Below, piece by piece: positions 1-5,114 of a stretch of DNA of 5,114 bases; position 1 is the stretch's first letter, and each line of letters begins with the position of its first letter. This DNA is from Adhaeribacter sp. (GTDB lineage Bacteria > Bacteroidota > Bacteroidia > Cytophagales > Hymenobacteraceae): the NCBI GenBank assembly GCA_028288395.1, contig JAQBNV010000543.1, forward strand, positions 1 to 5,114. The letters run 5' to 3'. Below the pieces are notes generated by a model. The model was not told the origin of the DNA. It ran no database searches and saw only the letters and a list, made by a program, of their open reading frames with translations. The translations under genes were made by a program, and so were the position numbers.

Positions 1-202
1 TTTGGGCCTGGTAAGTTGCCACTTCCGCCAGGCCATCGTCCCAAAGTTTATGCTGGGCCCAATCGGCCTTAAAATATTGCCGCTGTGCGGCCGGAAGCGG
101 TTTTGTATCGGAAGAGGCTGTACAACCTAATACCAGGAAAAATATTCCTAACCGCCATAAAGTGTTTTGCCCCATGATTTTCCGATGAATATATCGCTGC
201 AT
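1..202 (-). CDS. Lipoprotein, N-terminal part only (runs off the left edge)
   Basis: The reading frame starts at ATG 202 or, nine codons later, at ATG 175, and stays open to the window edge. Read from 175 it gives a short N-region (MGQNTLWR), a hydrophobic stretch and a lipobox ending VLGC, so the protein should be cleaved by signal peptidase II and lipidated at that cysteine (residue 18, or 27 from the longer start). The longer start adds several basic residues. The shorter one gives a more typical N-region length and has a weak GGAAAA ahead of it; I cannot decide between them. The visible mature part contains KADWAQHKLWDDGLAEVATYQ. From memory, the W-x-x-G-x-AE-x-x-x-Y spacing resembles small Bacteroidota lipoproteins that databases often label 'septum formation inhibitor Maf', a label unrelated to true Maf pyrophosphatases. 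That family call is tentative because most of the protein is missing. The gene lies downstream of the anti-sigma gene on the same strand but probably has its own promoter. Confidence 0.7.
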   Translation of the reverse strand, partial: MQRYIHRKIMGQNTLWRLGIFFLVLGCTASSDTKPLPAAQRQYFKADWAQHKLWDDGLAEVATYQAQ

Positions 203-229
203 ACGTTTAGGTACCGTTTGGGTGAATAA

Positions 230-267
230 TTAAGCGTGGCTAAACCTCCAAAGGTTTTTTAGCTTAA
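230..267 (-). terminator. Stem-loop between anti-sigma gene and lipoprotein gene (terminator or leader hairpin)
   Basis: Two nested perfect arms are visible: TTAAGC (230-235) with GCTTAA (262-267), and AAACCT (242-247) with AGGTTT (252-257) around a 4-nt loop, giving 12 base pairs with an internal loop. An alternative pairing uses GCTAA with TTAGC. On the plus strand the inner stem is followed by six Ts, but no gene arrives from that side. On the minus strand the stem is followed by TTAATTATT, a poor U-tract. It could end the sigma/anti-sigma transcript. If the promoter at 277-284 is real, it would instead be the first structure in the lipoprotein mRNA leader. Confidence 0.45.
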
Positions 268-276
268 AATATTGCC

Positions 277-284
277 CAAATATA
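277..284 (-). promoter_or_regulatory. Candidate -7 promoter element for the lipoprotein gene
   Basis: The minus strand reads TATATTTG, a perfect match to the Bacteroidota housekeeping -7 consensus TAnnTTTG. A matching -33 element is weak: only TTTA occurs, about 21 nt upstream, overlapping the end of the anti-sigma gene. Transcription would begin near 270, just before the stem-loop at 230-267, giving a leader of roughly 70 to 95 nt depending on the true start codon. Confidence 0.45.
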
Positions 285-304
285 ACAGTTGAATGAATCG
301 GAAG

Positions 305-1159
305 CTAAATTTTACCCATAACGTACATCTCGGTCAGGGTTGGGTTAATGCTACCACCCTGGGGTTCCAGGGTAATGGCAAACGCCTGGGCCTGCTGCAC
401 ATCTTTCATGTGGTGCAAATCGGCGGTAATATCGGTGCTTTTTACAATGCCGGCATCTACGGGCTTGCCATCTACCAGAGCCCACAACTGATATTGCTTA
501 CCGGTGGGTGGCGCTGGCAAATTATCTACGTTTACATAAACATCTTTGGTCAGGCGGTGCCAATAGAGGGTAACCCGCGAATCCGGCGATTTTTCTACGC
601 CTTTCAATTCCACCCGCAAAGTGTTGGAATCGTTGAGTAAGGCCAGGGCCTTTTGGTTGGCCGATAATTTCTGTTGGACCCGTCTGAAATTCTGGGCAAA
701 CTCTTGCTGCGAACTCAAGGCTAATTGCAGGTTCTGATCCGATTCTTGCCAGTTGCGGTAAAAATAATAACTCAAGGCGTTACTCATAACCAATAAAGTT
801 AAAGAGGCCGCTACCAACCATTTAAAAGCTGTGCTCGCCGCCGTCTGGTTTGCCACCCGGCCGATGGGAATAACGCGCGGATTGGTTTCGGCGTTCGCGG
901 GGGCGGTCTGGTTTTCGGAACGGTGGTTTGTTTCGGGCTGGAATACCGCCCGTAATACTTTCTCTTTTAAGGCCGGCGGCGGCTCCACCGCGTGCAAAGC
1001 GGCATACTGATCCAAGGTATGCCGGATTAAATTCAGTTCGGCCTTTATTTCGGGATGTTGCTCGCCTAATTGCTCTACTTCGGCTTTTTCGGACGCAGTA
1101 AGGGCACCGGCTCCGTAAAGCTCCAATATGCCTGATGATATATACTCCTCTATATTCAA
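305..1159 (-). CDS. RskA-like membrane anti-sigma factor
   Basis: This protein probably holds the ECF sigma factor encoded just upstream at the inner membrane until a signal releases it. Residues 1-72 form the cytoplasmic sigma-binding part, beginning with the family-typical MNIEEYISSGILELY. A linker follows, then one transmembrane helix (about 112-133), a charged, probably coiled-coil stretch (about 134-175), and an RskA-type C-terminal domain (about 180-282, with QYQLWALVDGKPVDAGIV) that should lie in the periplasm. The protein has no cysteine at all, so it is not a zinc-binding HxxxCxxC anti-sigma factor. The start is TTG at 1159: an in-frame stop lies four codons upstream and the first ATG is codon 125, while the conserved N-terminus begins exactly here. 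There is no Shine-Dalgarno sequence, and the gap to the sigma stop codon is 18 nt, so translation may be coupled. By analogy with mycobacterial RskA, release could involve regulated proteolysis; this is inference. Confidence 0.88.
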   Translation of the reverse strand: MNIEEYISSGILELYGAGALTASEKAEVEQLGEQHPEIKAELNLIRHTLDQYAALHAVEPPPALKEKVLRAVFQPETNHRSENQTAPANAETNPRVIPIGRVANQTAASTAFKWLVAASLTLLVMSNALSYYFYRNWQESDQNLQLALSSQQEFAQNFRRVQQKLSANQKALALLNDSNTLRVELKGVEKSPDSRVTLYWHRLTKDVYVNVDNLPAPPTGKQYQLWALVDGKPVDAGIVKSTDITADLHHMKDVQQAQAFAITLEPQGGSINPTLTEMYVMGKI

Positions 1160-1177
1160 TTTAACGGTTTACTACTT

Positions 1178-1726
1178 TTAACTTAACAATTTGGTCAGTA
1201 ACTTCATGGCCGCCCGGGTCCTGGTTTTGACAGTTCCAAGCGGAATATCCAGTTCTTCGGCTACTTCACTTTGGGTATACCCATCGAAATACATCATATC
1301 AATAATTTTTCTCTGCTCCGGATTTAATTTACCCACCAAATCTTTTATACCGATATGATCCGGCCGCACCTCGTAACTTGATTGTAAATGATTTACCGGG
1401 CTGCTATCAATAGATCTTTCTCTGGAACCTACGCGGAATTCTTTCGATCGGATTTTATCAATGGCCGCATTGCGGGCAATATTTACGATCCAGGTAAAAA
1501 GCCTGCCTTTTTCGGTATTATACTGCTGGAAAGATGTCCAGATTTTTATAAAGGTCTCCTGCATTACATCTTCCGCAATTTCTTCGGTTTTTACAATCCG
1601 CAGAATTACACCGTAAAGGGCCGCCGAATATTTATCGTATAGAATGGTCATAGCTGCCTCATCCCGTTGCTGCAACCTTATTATCAGGTCTTCTTCAGAA
1701 AATAATATGTTTTCTTTTCCTGCCAA
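1178..1726 (-). CDS. ECF (sigma-70 family group 4) RNA polymerase sigma factor, SigK-like
   Basis: This is a 182-residue sigma factor, normal length for the ECF group. Region sigma-2 spans about residues 25-95 (LYDKYSAALYGVILRIVK, then AEDVMQETFIKIW, then GRLFTWIVNIARNAAIDKIR). It binds core polymerase and the -10 region. A variable linker follows. Region sigma-4 spans about 128-180, with LNPEQRKIIDMMYFDGYTQ leading into the helix-turn-helix SEVAEELDIPLGTVKTRTRA that reads the -35 region. No extra C-terminal domain is present. The start is TTG at 1726: the frame is closed by a stop 12 codons upstream with no ATG or GTG between, and the first ATG (codon 26) would cut into sigma-2. The partner anti-sigma gene follows after 18 nt, so the two form one operon. 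Such pairs often autoregulate, but I see no clear ECF-type promoter upstream. The signal and regulon cannot be read from the sequence. Confidence 0.92.
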   Translation of the reverse strand: MAGKENILFSEEDLIIRLQQRDEAAMTILYDKYSAALYGVILRIVKTEEIAEDVMQETFIKIWTSFQQYNTEKGRLFTWIVNIARNAAIDKIRSKEFRVGSRERSIDSSPVNHLQSSYEVRPDHIGIKDLVGKLNPEQRKIIDMMYFDGYTQSEVAEELDIPLGTVKTRTRAAMKLLTKLLS

Positions 1727-1905
1727 AAGTTTGTATTTAGGAGCGAATAAAAAGAATATTTAGAAACCAAAAAGTAATAGAAGAGTAGTAACTAAGCTAT
1801 AACCAGAAAAGCATAAATTAGTTAAACTAAATTTAAAATATTTAGTTTCCGGTATACATTGAAAGTTAGTTTCTTTTCTCCACCTGCCTTAAACATAAAA
1901 AATAT
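1727..1905. promoter_or_regulatory. Divergent spacer between sigma operon and aldehyde dehydrogenase gene
   Basis: This 179-bp AT-rich region must hold the promoters of both divergent units. I found no perfect TAnnTTTG with a properly spaced TTTG on either strand. On the plus strand the nearest match is TACATTGA near 1855. On the minus strand TATTACTTTTTG near 1767-1778 is loosely similar. A cluster of TTAGTT/AACTAA repeats lies in its right half and is listed separately. Confidence 0.5.
1818..1872. repeat. AACTAA/TTAGTT repeat cluster, candidate operator
   Basis: TTAGTT occurs at 1818-1823, 1842-1847 and 1866-1871, exactly 24 bp apart each time. AACTAA, its reverse complement, occurs at 1825-1830. 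This creates two overlapping dyads: TTAGTT-A-AACTAA (1818-1830) and a 9-bp perfect inverted repeat, AAACTAAAT (1824-1832) with ATTTAGTTT (1840-1848), around a 7-nt loop. Another AACTAA lies at 1790-1795. The cluster sits 35-90 bp before the aldehyde dehydrogenase start, where a transcription regulator could bind. The sequence is very AT-rich, so chance remains possible. Confidence 0.4.
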
Positions 1906-3270
1906 ATGGCCATCCAATCTGTGAACCCCGCTGACAATAGTCTGCTACAATCTTTTGAACCACTAACCGATGCCGAACTGGAAAATGCCCTGGCCCAGGC
2001 CGATAACACTTTTAAAAGTTGGCGCAAAACAACTTTTGCCGAGCGGAGCCGCCTGATGCAGCAGTGTGCGGCGGTATTGGAGGAAGAACAACGCCATTAT
2101 GCTACGCTGATGACCCTGGAAATGGGAAAACCAATATCCCAGGCCATGGGCGAAATCAAGAAGTGTGCCGCAGTGTGCCGCTACTACGCCGAGCACGCCG
2201 AAAACTTTTTGCAGGACGAAATAATGAAAACTGATGCCTCCAAAAGCTTTGTTTCATACGAACCACTCGGTGCGGTGCTGGCCATTATGCCCTGGAATTT
2301 TCCGTACTGGCAGGTATTCCGGTTTGCGGCGCCCGCGCTAATGGCCGGCAACGTGGGCCTGTTGAAACACGCATCCAATGTACCGCAATGTGCCTTAGCC
2401 ATCGAAGAAATATTCCGGAAAGCGGGGTTCCCCGCCGGAGCTTTTACCACTTTATTAATTTCTTCGGAAAAAGTAGAAACGGTAATTAAGGACGATCGCG
2501 TGAAAGCCGTAACGCTTACCGGCAGCGAAGCCGCTGGCGCCAGCGTGGCTCAACAGGCCGGCCGAGAAATAAAAAAAACGGTATTGGAATTGGGCGGCAG
2601 CGACCCGTTTATTATTCTGGCCGACGCAGACTTAGACCAAGCTGTGGAAACGGCGGTAAACTCCCGGCTCATAAATACCGGCCAAAGCTGTATTGCCGCC
2701 AAAAGGTTTATGGTAACCGAACCGATTGCCGAAGCTTTTCTGAAAAAAATGAAAGAAACCTTGCAAGCCAAAAAAACGGGTAATCCCATGGCGGAAGATT
2801 GCGATTACGGCCCTATGGCCCGGGCAGATTTAGCCCGTGATTTGCAGCAGCAGGTAAACGAATCGGTAGCTAAAGGCGCTAAAATATACCTGGACGGTGG
2901 CCACCAAAACAATGACACGGCTTATTTTAAACCAATGATTTTAACCGATATTAAACCCGGCTCACCGGCTTACGACGACGAATTATTTGGCCCGGTAGCC
3001 CTGGTATTTGTAGTAAAAGACGAAGATGAAGCCGTAAGAATAGCCAATGATCACCGCTATGGTTTAGGAGCCACAATATTTACCCGGGATTTAACAAAAG
3101 GAGAAAATTTGGCGCGGCGCATTGAATCTGGTAACGTCTTTATCAATGCCATGGTCCAATCCGCACCGGGCATCCCATTCGGCGGTATAAAAAAATCAGG
3201 TTACGGCCGCGAACTTTCCTATGTCGGCATCCGGGAGTTTGTAAACCAGAAAACCATTTGGATTGGTTAA
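1906..3270 (+). CDS. NAD(P)-dependent succinate-semialdehyde dehydrogenase (Sad/YneI-type aldehyde dehydrogenase)
   Basis: This cytoplasmic enzyme should oxidise succinate semialdehyde to succinate with NAD(P)+, feeding 4-aminobutyrate or related carbon into the TCA cycle. It is a complete 454-residue aldehyde dehydrogenase, the length of E. coli Sad (YneI, about 460). Visible landmarks: MPWNFPYWQVFR with the oxyanion Asn131; cofactor-binding Lys154 in LLKHASNV; TGSEAAGASV (about 205-214); LELGGSDPF with general-base Glu228; NTGQSCIAAKRF with catalytic nucleophile Cys262; DDELFGPVA with Glu359; and a C-terminal PFGGIKKSGYGREL. From remembered Sad sequence, the strings LAIMPWNFP, LLKHA, VLELGGSDPFI, KKSG and GREL match closely, whereas GabD-type enzymes usually have KP rather than KH after the cofactor lysine. 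The ATG at 1906 has no strong ribosome site, which is usual here. No GABA transaminase or other pathway gene is adjacent. Aldehyde dehydrogenase is certain; the exact substrate is inferred from family resemblance. Confidence 0.9.
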   Translation: MAIQSVNPADNSLLQSFEPLTDAELENALAQADNTFKSWRKTTFAERSRLMQQCAAVLEEEQRHYATLMTLEMGKPISQAMGEIKKCAAVCRYYAEHAENFLQDEIMKTDASKSFVSYEPLGAVLAIMPWNFPYWQVFRFAAPALMAGNVGLLKHASNVPQCALAIEEIFRKAGFPAGAFTTLLISSEKVETVIKDDRVKAVTLTGSEAAGASVAQQAGREIKKTVLELGGSDPFIILADADLDQAVETAVNSRLINTGQSCIAAKRFMVTEPIAEAFLKKMKETLQAKKTGNPMAEDCDYGPMARADLARDLQQQVNESVAKGAKIYLDGGHQNNDTAYFKPMILTDIKPGSPAYDDELFGPVALVFVVKDEDEAVRIANDHRYGLGATIFTRDLTKGENLARRIESGNVFINAMVQSAPGIPFGGIKKSGYGRELSYVGIREFVNQKTIWIG

Positions 3271-3309
3271 TTAGCTATGGCAAGAGATAAATTTTCGGCA
3301 TTCTCACTT

Positions 3310-3343
3310 CAAATTAAAGGAATTTAAAAAATTAATTTGTTTT
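3310..3343 (+). terminator. Weak candidate terminator after the aldehyde dehydrogenase gene
   Basis: CAAATTAA (3310-3317) pairs perfectly with TTAATTTG (3332-3339) around a 14-nt loop, followed by TTTT and a pyrimidine run. It lies 40 nt after the stop codon at the expected place. The stem is almost entirely A-T, so it would be unstable. Confidence 0.3.
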
Positions 3344-3591
3344 CCTCCTTCCCTGGAGTAGCACGGCCGCAAAGCTTTTTGCCTGGTACCTTAATGGGTT
3401 TGAACCACCTATACGGCCTATTATTCATTCGCCGCGGGTAAAATCCAGAATTAGTGGCGAGTGATAGCTACTTCTATTGTCTTTCCTATAAAGAAGCAGC
3501 TCCATGCTTAATATTCCTTCCATTATTAATGGCTTCAAGCCCTATTTATCCTAATTAAATAACCGCCTTTTTAACGGTTTTAACCTCGGCC

Positions 3592-3635
3592 AATCAGCTT
3601 TATTCCTGATAATAAAATTTGAATATTCGCTGATT
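3592..3635. repeat. Dyad around the -33 region of the protease promoter
   Basis: AATCAGC (3592-3598) and GCTGATT (3629-3635) form a 7-bp perfect inverted repeat with a 30-nt interior. The interior contains a second small stem, TTTATT (3599-3604) with AATAAA (3611-3616). The outer arms flank the TTTG at 3618-3621 proposed as the -33 element, so this could be a two-site operator, or chance in AT-rich DNA. Confidence 0.3.
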
Positions 3636-3649
3636 TAAGGCTATATTTA
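3618..3649 (+). promoter_or_regulatory. Candidate promoter P1 of the aspartyl protease gene
   Basis: TTTG at 3618-3621 is followed after 20 nt by TATATTTA at 3642-3649. This matches the Bacteroidota pattern of TTTG, about 19-21 nt, then TAnnTTTG, with only the last base differing. Transcription would start near 3655, giving a leader of about 55 nt. Confidence 0.5.
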
Positions 3650-3666
3650 AAAGAATACTTCGTGCG

Positions 3667-3674
3667 TATTTTTG
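3667..3674 (+). promoter_or_regulatory. Candidate second -7 element (P2) of the aspartyl protease gene
   Basis: TATTTTTG is a perfect TAnnTTTG match and would place the start of transcription near 3680, about 30 nt before the ATG. No TTTG or TTG is found at the proper distance upstream, so it is either a weak promoter or one needing an activator. Either this or P1 could be the true site. Confidence 0.4.
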
Positions 3675-3710
3675 CTTCATTAACACTCCAGGCCTTTAAT
3701 CCAAATTAAA

Positions 3711-5000
3711 ATGAGTACGGGCAGCTTCTCAATTCTATCCCGGATAATACCTCATCAGGGTTTGTGGATTTTTGGATGCCTAACCTTGCTGGTTTTTCTT
3801 TTTATTTCTATTGCCCCCTGCCAGGCCCAGGAATATTTTAAATTCGACAAACCGCGTAAGAAACTCCAGGTAAAATTTACACTCCACCGCAACCTGATAA
3901 TCGTACCCATTTACCTGAACGACCAGGGACCATTTAATTTTGTATTGGATACAGGGGTAGGCAACGGCATTATTACCGATCCTAGCTTACTTAAACTCCT
4001 GAACCTTAAAAAAGGCAGGGAAATAAAAATAACCGGTGCCGGCAGCGATCAGATGGATCTGAAAGCCTATATTATTCCGGATATTAAAGTAAAAATATCG
4101 GAAGTAACCGCCCCCAACCTATCTTTAACCATTCTTTCGGAAGACGTTTTTAACCTTTCATCTTATGTCGGCATGCCTATTTATGGCATCCTGGGTTACC
4201 AGTTTTTTAACAGCTTTGTGGTTCGTGTCAATTTTCCCGATACTATTTTAACCCTCTACAAGCCCGAAACTTTTACTTATAAAAAACGCGATGGCTTCCG
4301 GGTGCCGTTCGAACTGGACGATCAGAAACCTTACATTTACGCCAAAGTCACCATGAATGACTCGGCCCAGGTTTCGGCCCGAATGATTTTAGATACCGGT
4401 GCCGGACACGCCATTTCGCTCGAACAGGGGTCCAATGCTGCTATAAAATTACCAGAGCCCGCCCTGCGTACTCAGCTCGGAACCGGCCTGAGTGGCACCA
4501 TTAGGGGATATTTAGGACGGGTGCAAAGTATTCAGGTAAGTAAATTTAAATTCAACAATGTACTTACTTCTTTCCCAGACTACCCGGACGTGGGCGCCAA
4601 AGCACTTAGAGTAGCGGGCCGCAACGGCAACATCGGAAACGAATTTTTAAAAAGATTTAATGTCATTATTGATTATTACCGCAGCGCCATCACCCTTAAA
4701 CCCAATGCTTTTTACCGCGATCCTTTTGAACACGACATGTGCGGTATTGAAATAATGGCGGTAGGGGAAAGTTATAACCGGTATATAATAAGTAAAGTAG
4801 AACCTGGTTCGCCGGCTGCGGATGGTGATTTAAAAGTAAATGATGAATTACTGTTTTTAAATACAGCTTCGGCCCACTCGTTAACCATTTCGCAAATTGA
4901 TAAATTGCTGCATACACGCGACAATTTCCGGCTGCTTATTATATTACGGCGCGACGGCGAATTAATTTACCGGTTTGTTACCTTAAAAAAACGCATTTAA
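3711..5000 (+). CDS. Exported aspartyl protease-family protein with two retropepsin-like domains and a C-terminal PDZ domain
   Basis: The 429-residue product begins with a signal peptide: a basic N-region, a hydrophobic core (about 18-35) and a likely signal peptidase I site after CQA (residue 39). It should act in the periplasm, outer envelope or outside the cell. Two retropepsin-like repeats follow. The first has FVLDTGVGNG with catalytic-type Asp80 and ends near YGILGYQFFNSF (about 158-169). The second has MILDTGAGHA with Asp228 and ends near GNIGNEFLKRFNVIIDYY (305-322). The pairing of two DTG lobes in one chain suggests an intramolecular, pepsin-like active site; that is inference. A PDZ domain occupies about 342-425 (IISKVEPGSPAADGDLKVNDELLFLN) and could bind substrate C-termini. 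This architecture is common in Bacteroidota, but substrates are generally unknown. Only one cysteine (344) remains in the mature chain. No Shine-Dalgarno sequence precedes the ATG. Nothing nearby reveals its pathway, and it seems to be transcribed alone. Confidence 0.9.
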   Translation: MSTGSFSILSRIIPHQGLWIFGCLTLLVFLFISIAPCQAQEYFKFDKPRKKLQVKFTLHRNLIIVPIYLNDQGPFNFVLDTGVGNGIITDPSLLKLLNLKKGREIKITGAGSDQMDLKAYIIPDIKVKISEVTAPNLSLTILSEDVFNLSSYVGMPIYGILGYQFFNSFVVRVNFPDTILTLYKPETFTYKKRDGFRVPFELDDQKPYIYAKVTMNDSAQVSARMILDTGAGHAISLEQGSNAAIKLPEPALRTQLGTGLSGTIRGYLGRVQSIQVSKFKFNNVLTSFPDYPDVGAKALRVAGRNGNIGNEFLKRFNVIIDYYRSAITLKPNAFYRDPFEHDMCGIEIMAVGESYNRYIISKVEPGSPAADGDLKVNDELLFLNTASAHSLTISQIDKLLHTRDNFRLLIILRRDGELIYRFVTLKKRI

Positions 5001-5114
5001 CCCGTTGCTTTTTAGCCGGCAATATTTATTGGTAACCAGAGGCAAATTTAAAACTTAATCTATTGGCGGTTACCAACCGAGTAATTACTTATATTTTGTC
5101 GGCAGCCGAATATT
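5001..5114. other. Spacer after the protease gene, to the window edge
   Basis: I see no gene start here. The 114 bp are AT-rich and contain the inverted repeat at 5029-5076. Near the edge, TTATATTTTG (5089-5098) loosely resembles a -7 element, but without a well-spaced -33 element it is not called. Confidence 0.5.
5029..5076. repeat. 9-bp inverted repeat downstream of the protease gene
   Basis: TTGGTAACC (5029-5037) and GGTTACCAA (5068-5076) are perfect reverse complements separated by 30 nt. A smaller hairpin, CGGTT (5067-5071) with AACCG (5075-5079), uses the right arm and would exclude the larger one. No T-run follows, so it is a poor intrinsic terminator. It may be a factor-binding dyad, an mRNA-end structure or part of the next gene's control region. 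Confidence 0.4.

Larger units (their letters stand above)
3271..3710. other. 440-bp intergenic stretch without a convincing gene
   Basis: No open frame longer than about 35 codons is present in the parts I translated. On the plus strand there are 15- and 16-codon frames (3394-3441, 3504-3554). On the minus strand there are frames of 26 (3600-3680), 32 (3425-3523) and 34 residues (3324-3428), the last two overlapping at ATGA. None resembles a known family. The 26-residue one has GGAG five bases before its ATG. The stretch also holds a weak terminator at its left end, and a dyad and promoter candidates at its right end, listed separately. Confidence 0.6.

Noticed and set aside
293..640. Open frame of 115 codons on the plus strand
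   Set aside because: It lies antisense to the C-terminal domain of the anti-sigma factor, whose conserved RskA motifs show the minus strand is the coding one. The product resembles no family.
1388..1642. Open frame of 84 codons on the plus strand
   Set aside because: It is antisense to the sigma factor gene, whose sigma-2 and sigma-4 regions are clear.
1743..1778. Sigma operon promoter with TTTG near 1768-1771 and TATTCGCT about 20 nt downstream on the minus strand
   Set aside because: The -7 element matches poorly and the leader would be only about 10 nt long.
1963..2789. Several open frames of 71-88 codons in other frames of the dehydrogenase gene
   Set aside because: They overlap intact aldehyde dehydrogenase catalytic motifs and have no family features of their own.
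3394..3554. Plus-strand frames of 15 and 16 residues starting at 3394 and 3504
   Set aside because: They are too short to support, have no recognisable ribosome site, and carry no known leader-peptide features.
3561..3579. AACCG/CGGTT hairpin with a T-rich loop
   Set aside because: It has only five base pairs, no T-run after it, and lies nearly 300 bp from the preceding stop codon.
3810..3830. Possible lipobox at Cys37 of the protease-family protein
   Set aside because: Proline precedes the cysteine (IAPC), which does not fit signal peptidase II. Cleavage after CQA by signal peptidase I fits better.
4696..4917. Minus-strand frame of 73 codons
   Set aside because: It is antisense to the PDZ region of the protease-family gene and has a low-complexity, unrecognisable product.
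1..5114. A novel defence or mobile system
   Set aside because: Every sizeable gene belongs to a known housekeeping or regulatory family. There are no transposase, integrase, CRISPR, toxin or nuclease signatures.

Overview
The window reads as chromosomal DNA of a Bacteroidota bacterium, most likely from the Cytophagales (a Hymenobacteraceae or Adhaeribacter-like genome; inference). The grounds are promoter elements of the Bacteroidota TAnnTTTG type, almost no Shine-Dalgarno sequences ahead of the genes, AT-rich spacers between moderately GC-balanced genes, and family types common in that phylum: a zinc-free RskA-like anti-sigma factor and a double aspartyl protease carrying a PDZ domain. There is no mobile element, CRISPR array, tRNA or rRNA.

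Left part, all on the minus strand: an ECF sigma factor (1178-1726) is followed 18 nt later by its membrane anti-sigma factor (305-1159). Together they form a classic sigma/anti-sigma pair. Both appear to start at TTG. Next, still on the minus strand, comes the start of a small lipoprotein gene that runs off the left edge (1-202). A good promoter -7 element (277-284) and a stem-loop (230-267) lie between it and the anti-sigma gene, so it is probably transcribed separately.

Middle: a 179-bp divergent spacer (1727-1905) separates the sigma operon from a plus-strand aldehyde dehydrogenase of the Sad/YneI succinate-semialdehyde dehydrogenase type (1906-3270). The spacer carries overlapping inverted repeats of an AACTAA/TTAGTT half-site, with three TTAGTT copies at exact 24-bp steps. 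This is a candidate operator and may link the two divergent units (inference).

Right part: a 440-bp stretch without a convincing gene (3271-3710) holds a weak terminator, a dyad and one or two promoter candidates. It leads to a secreted protein with two retropepsin-like DTG domains and a C-terminal PDZ domain (3711-5000). A 9-bp inverted repeat follows that gene.

The genes themselves belong to known families. No convincing new multi-gene system is visible. The points worth a second look are the double TTG starts, the spaced repeats in the divergent spacer, the leader stem-loop of the lipoprotein gene, and the dyad bracketing the protease promoter.
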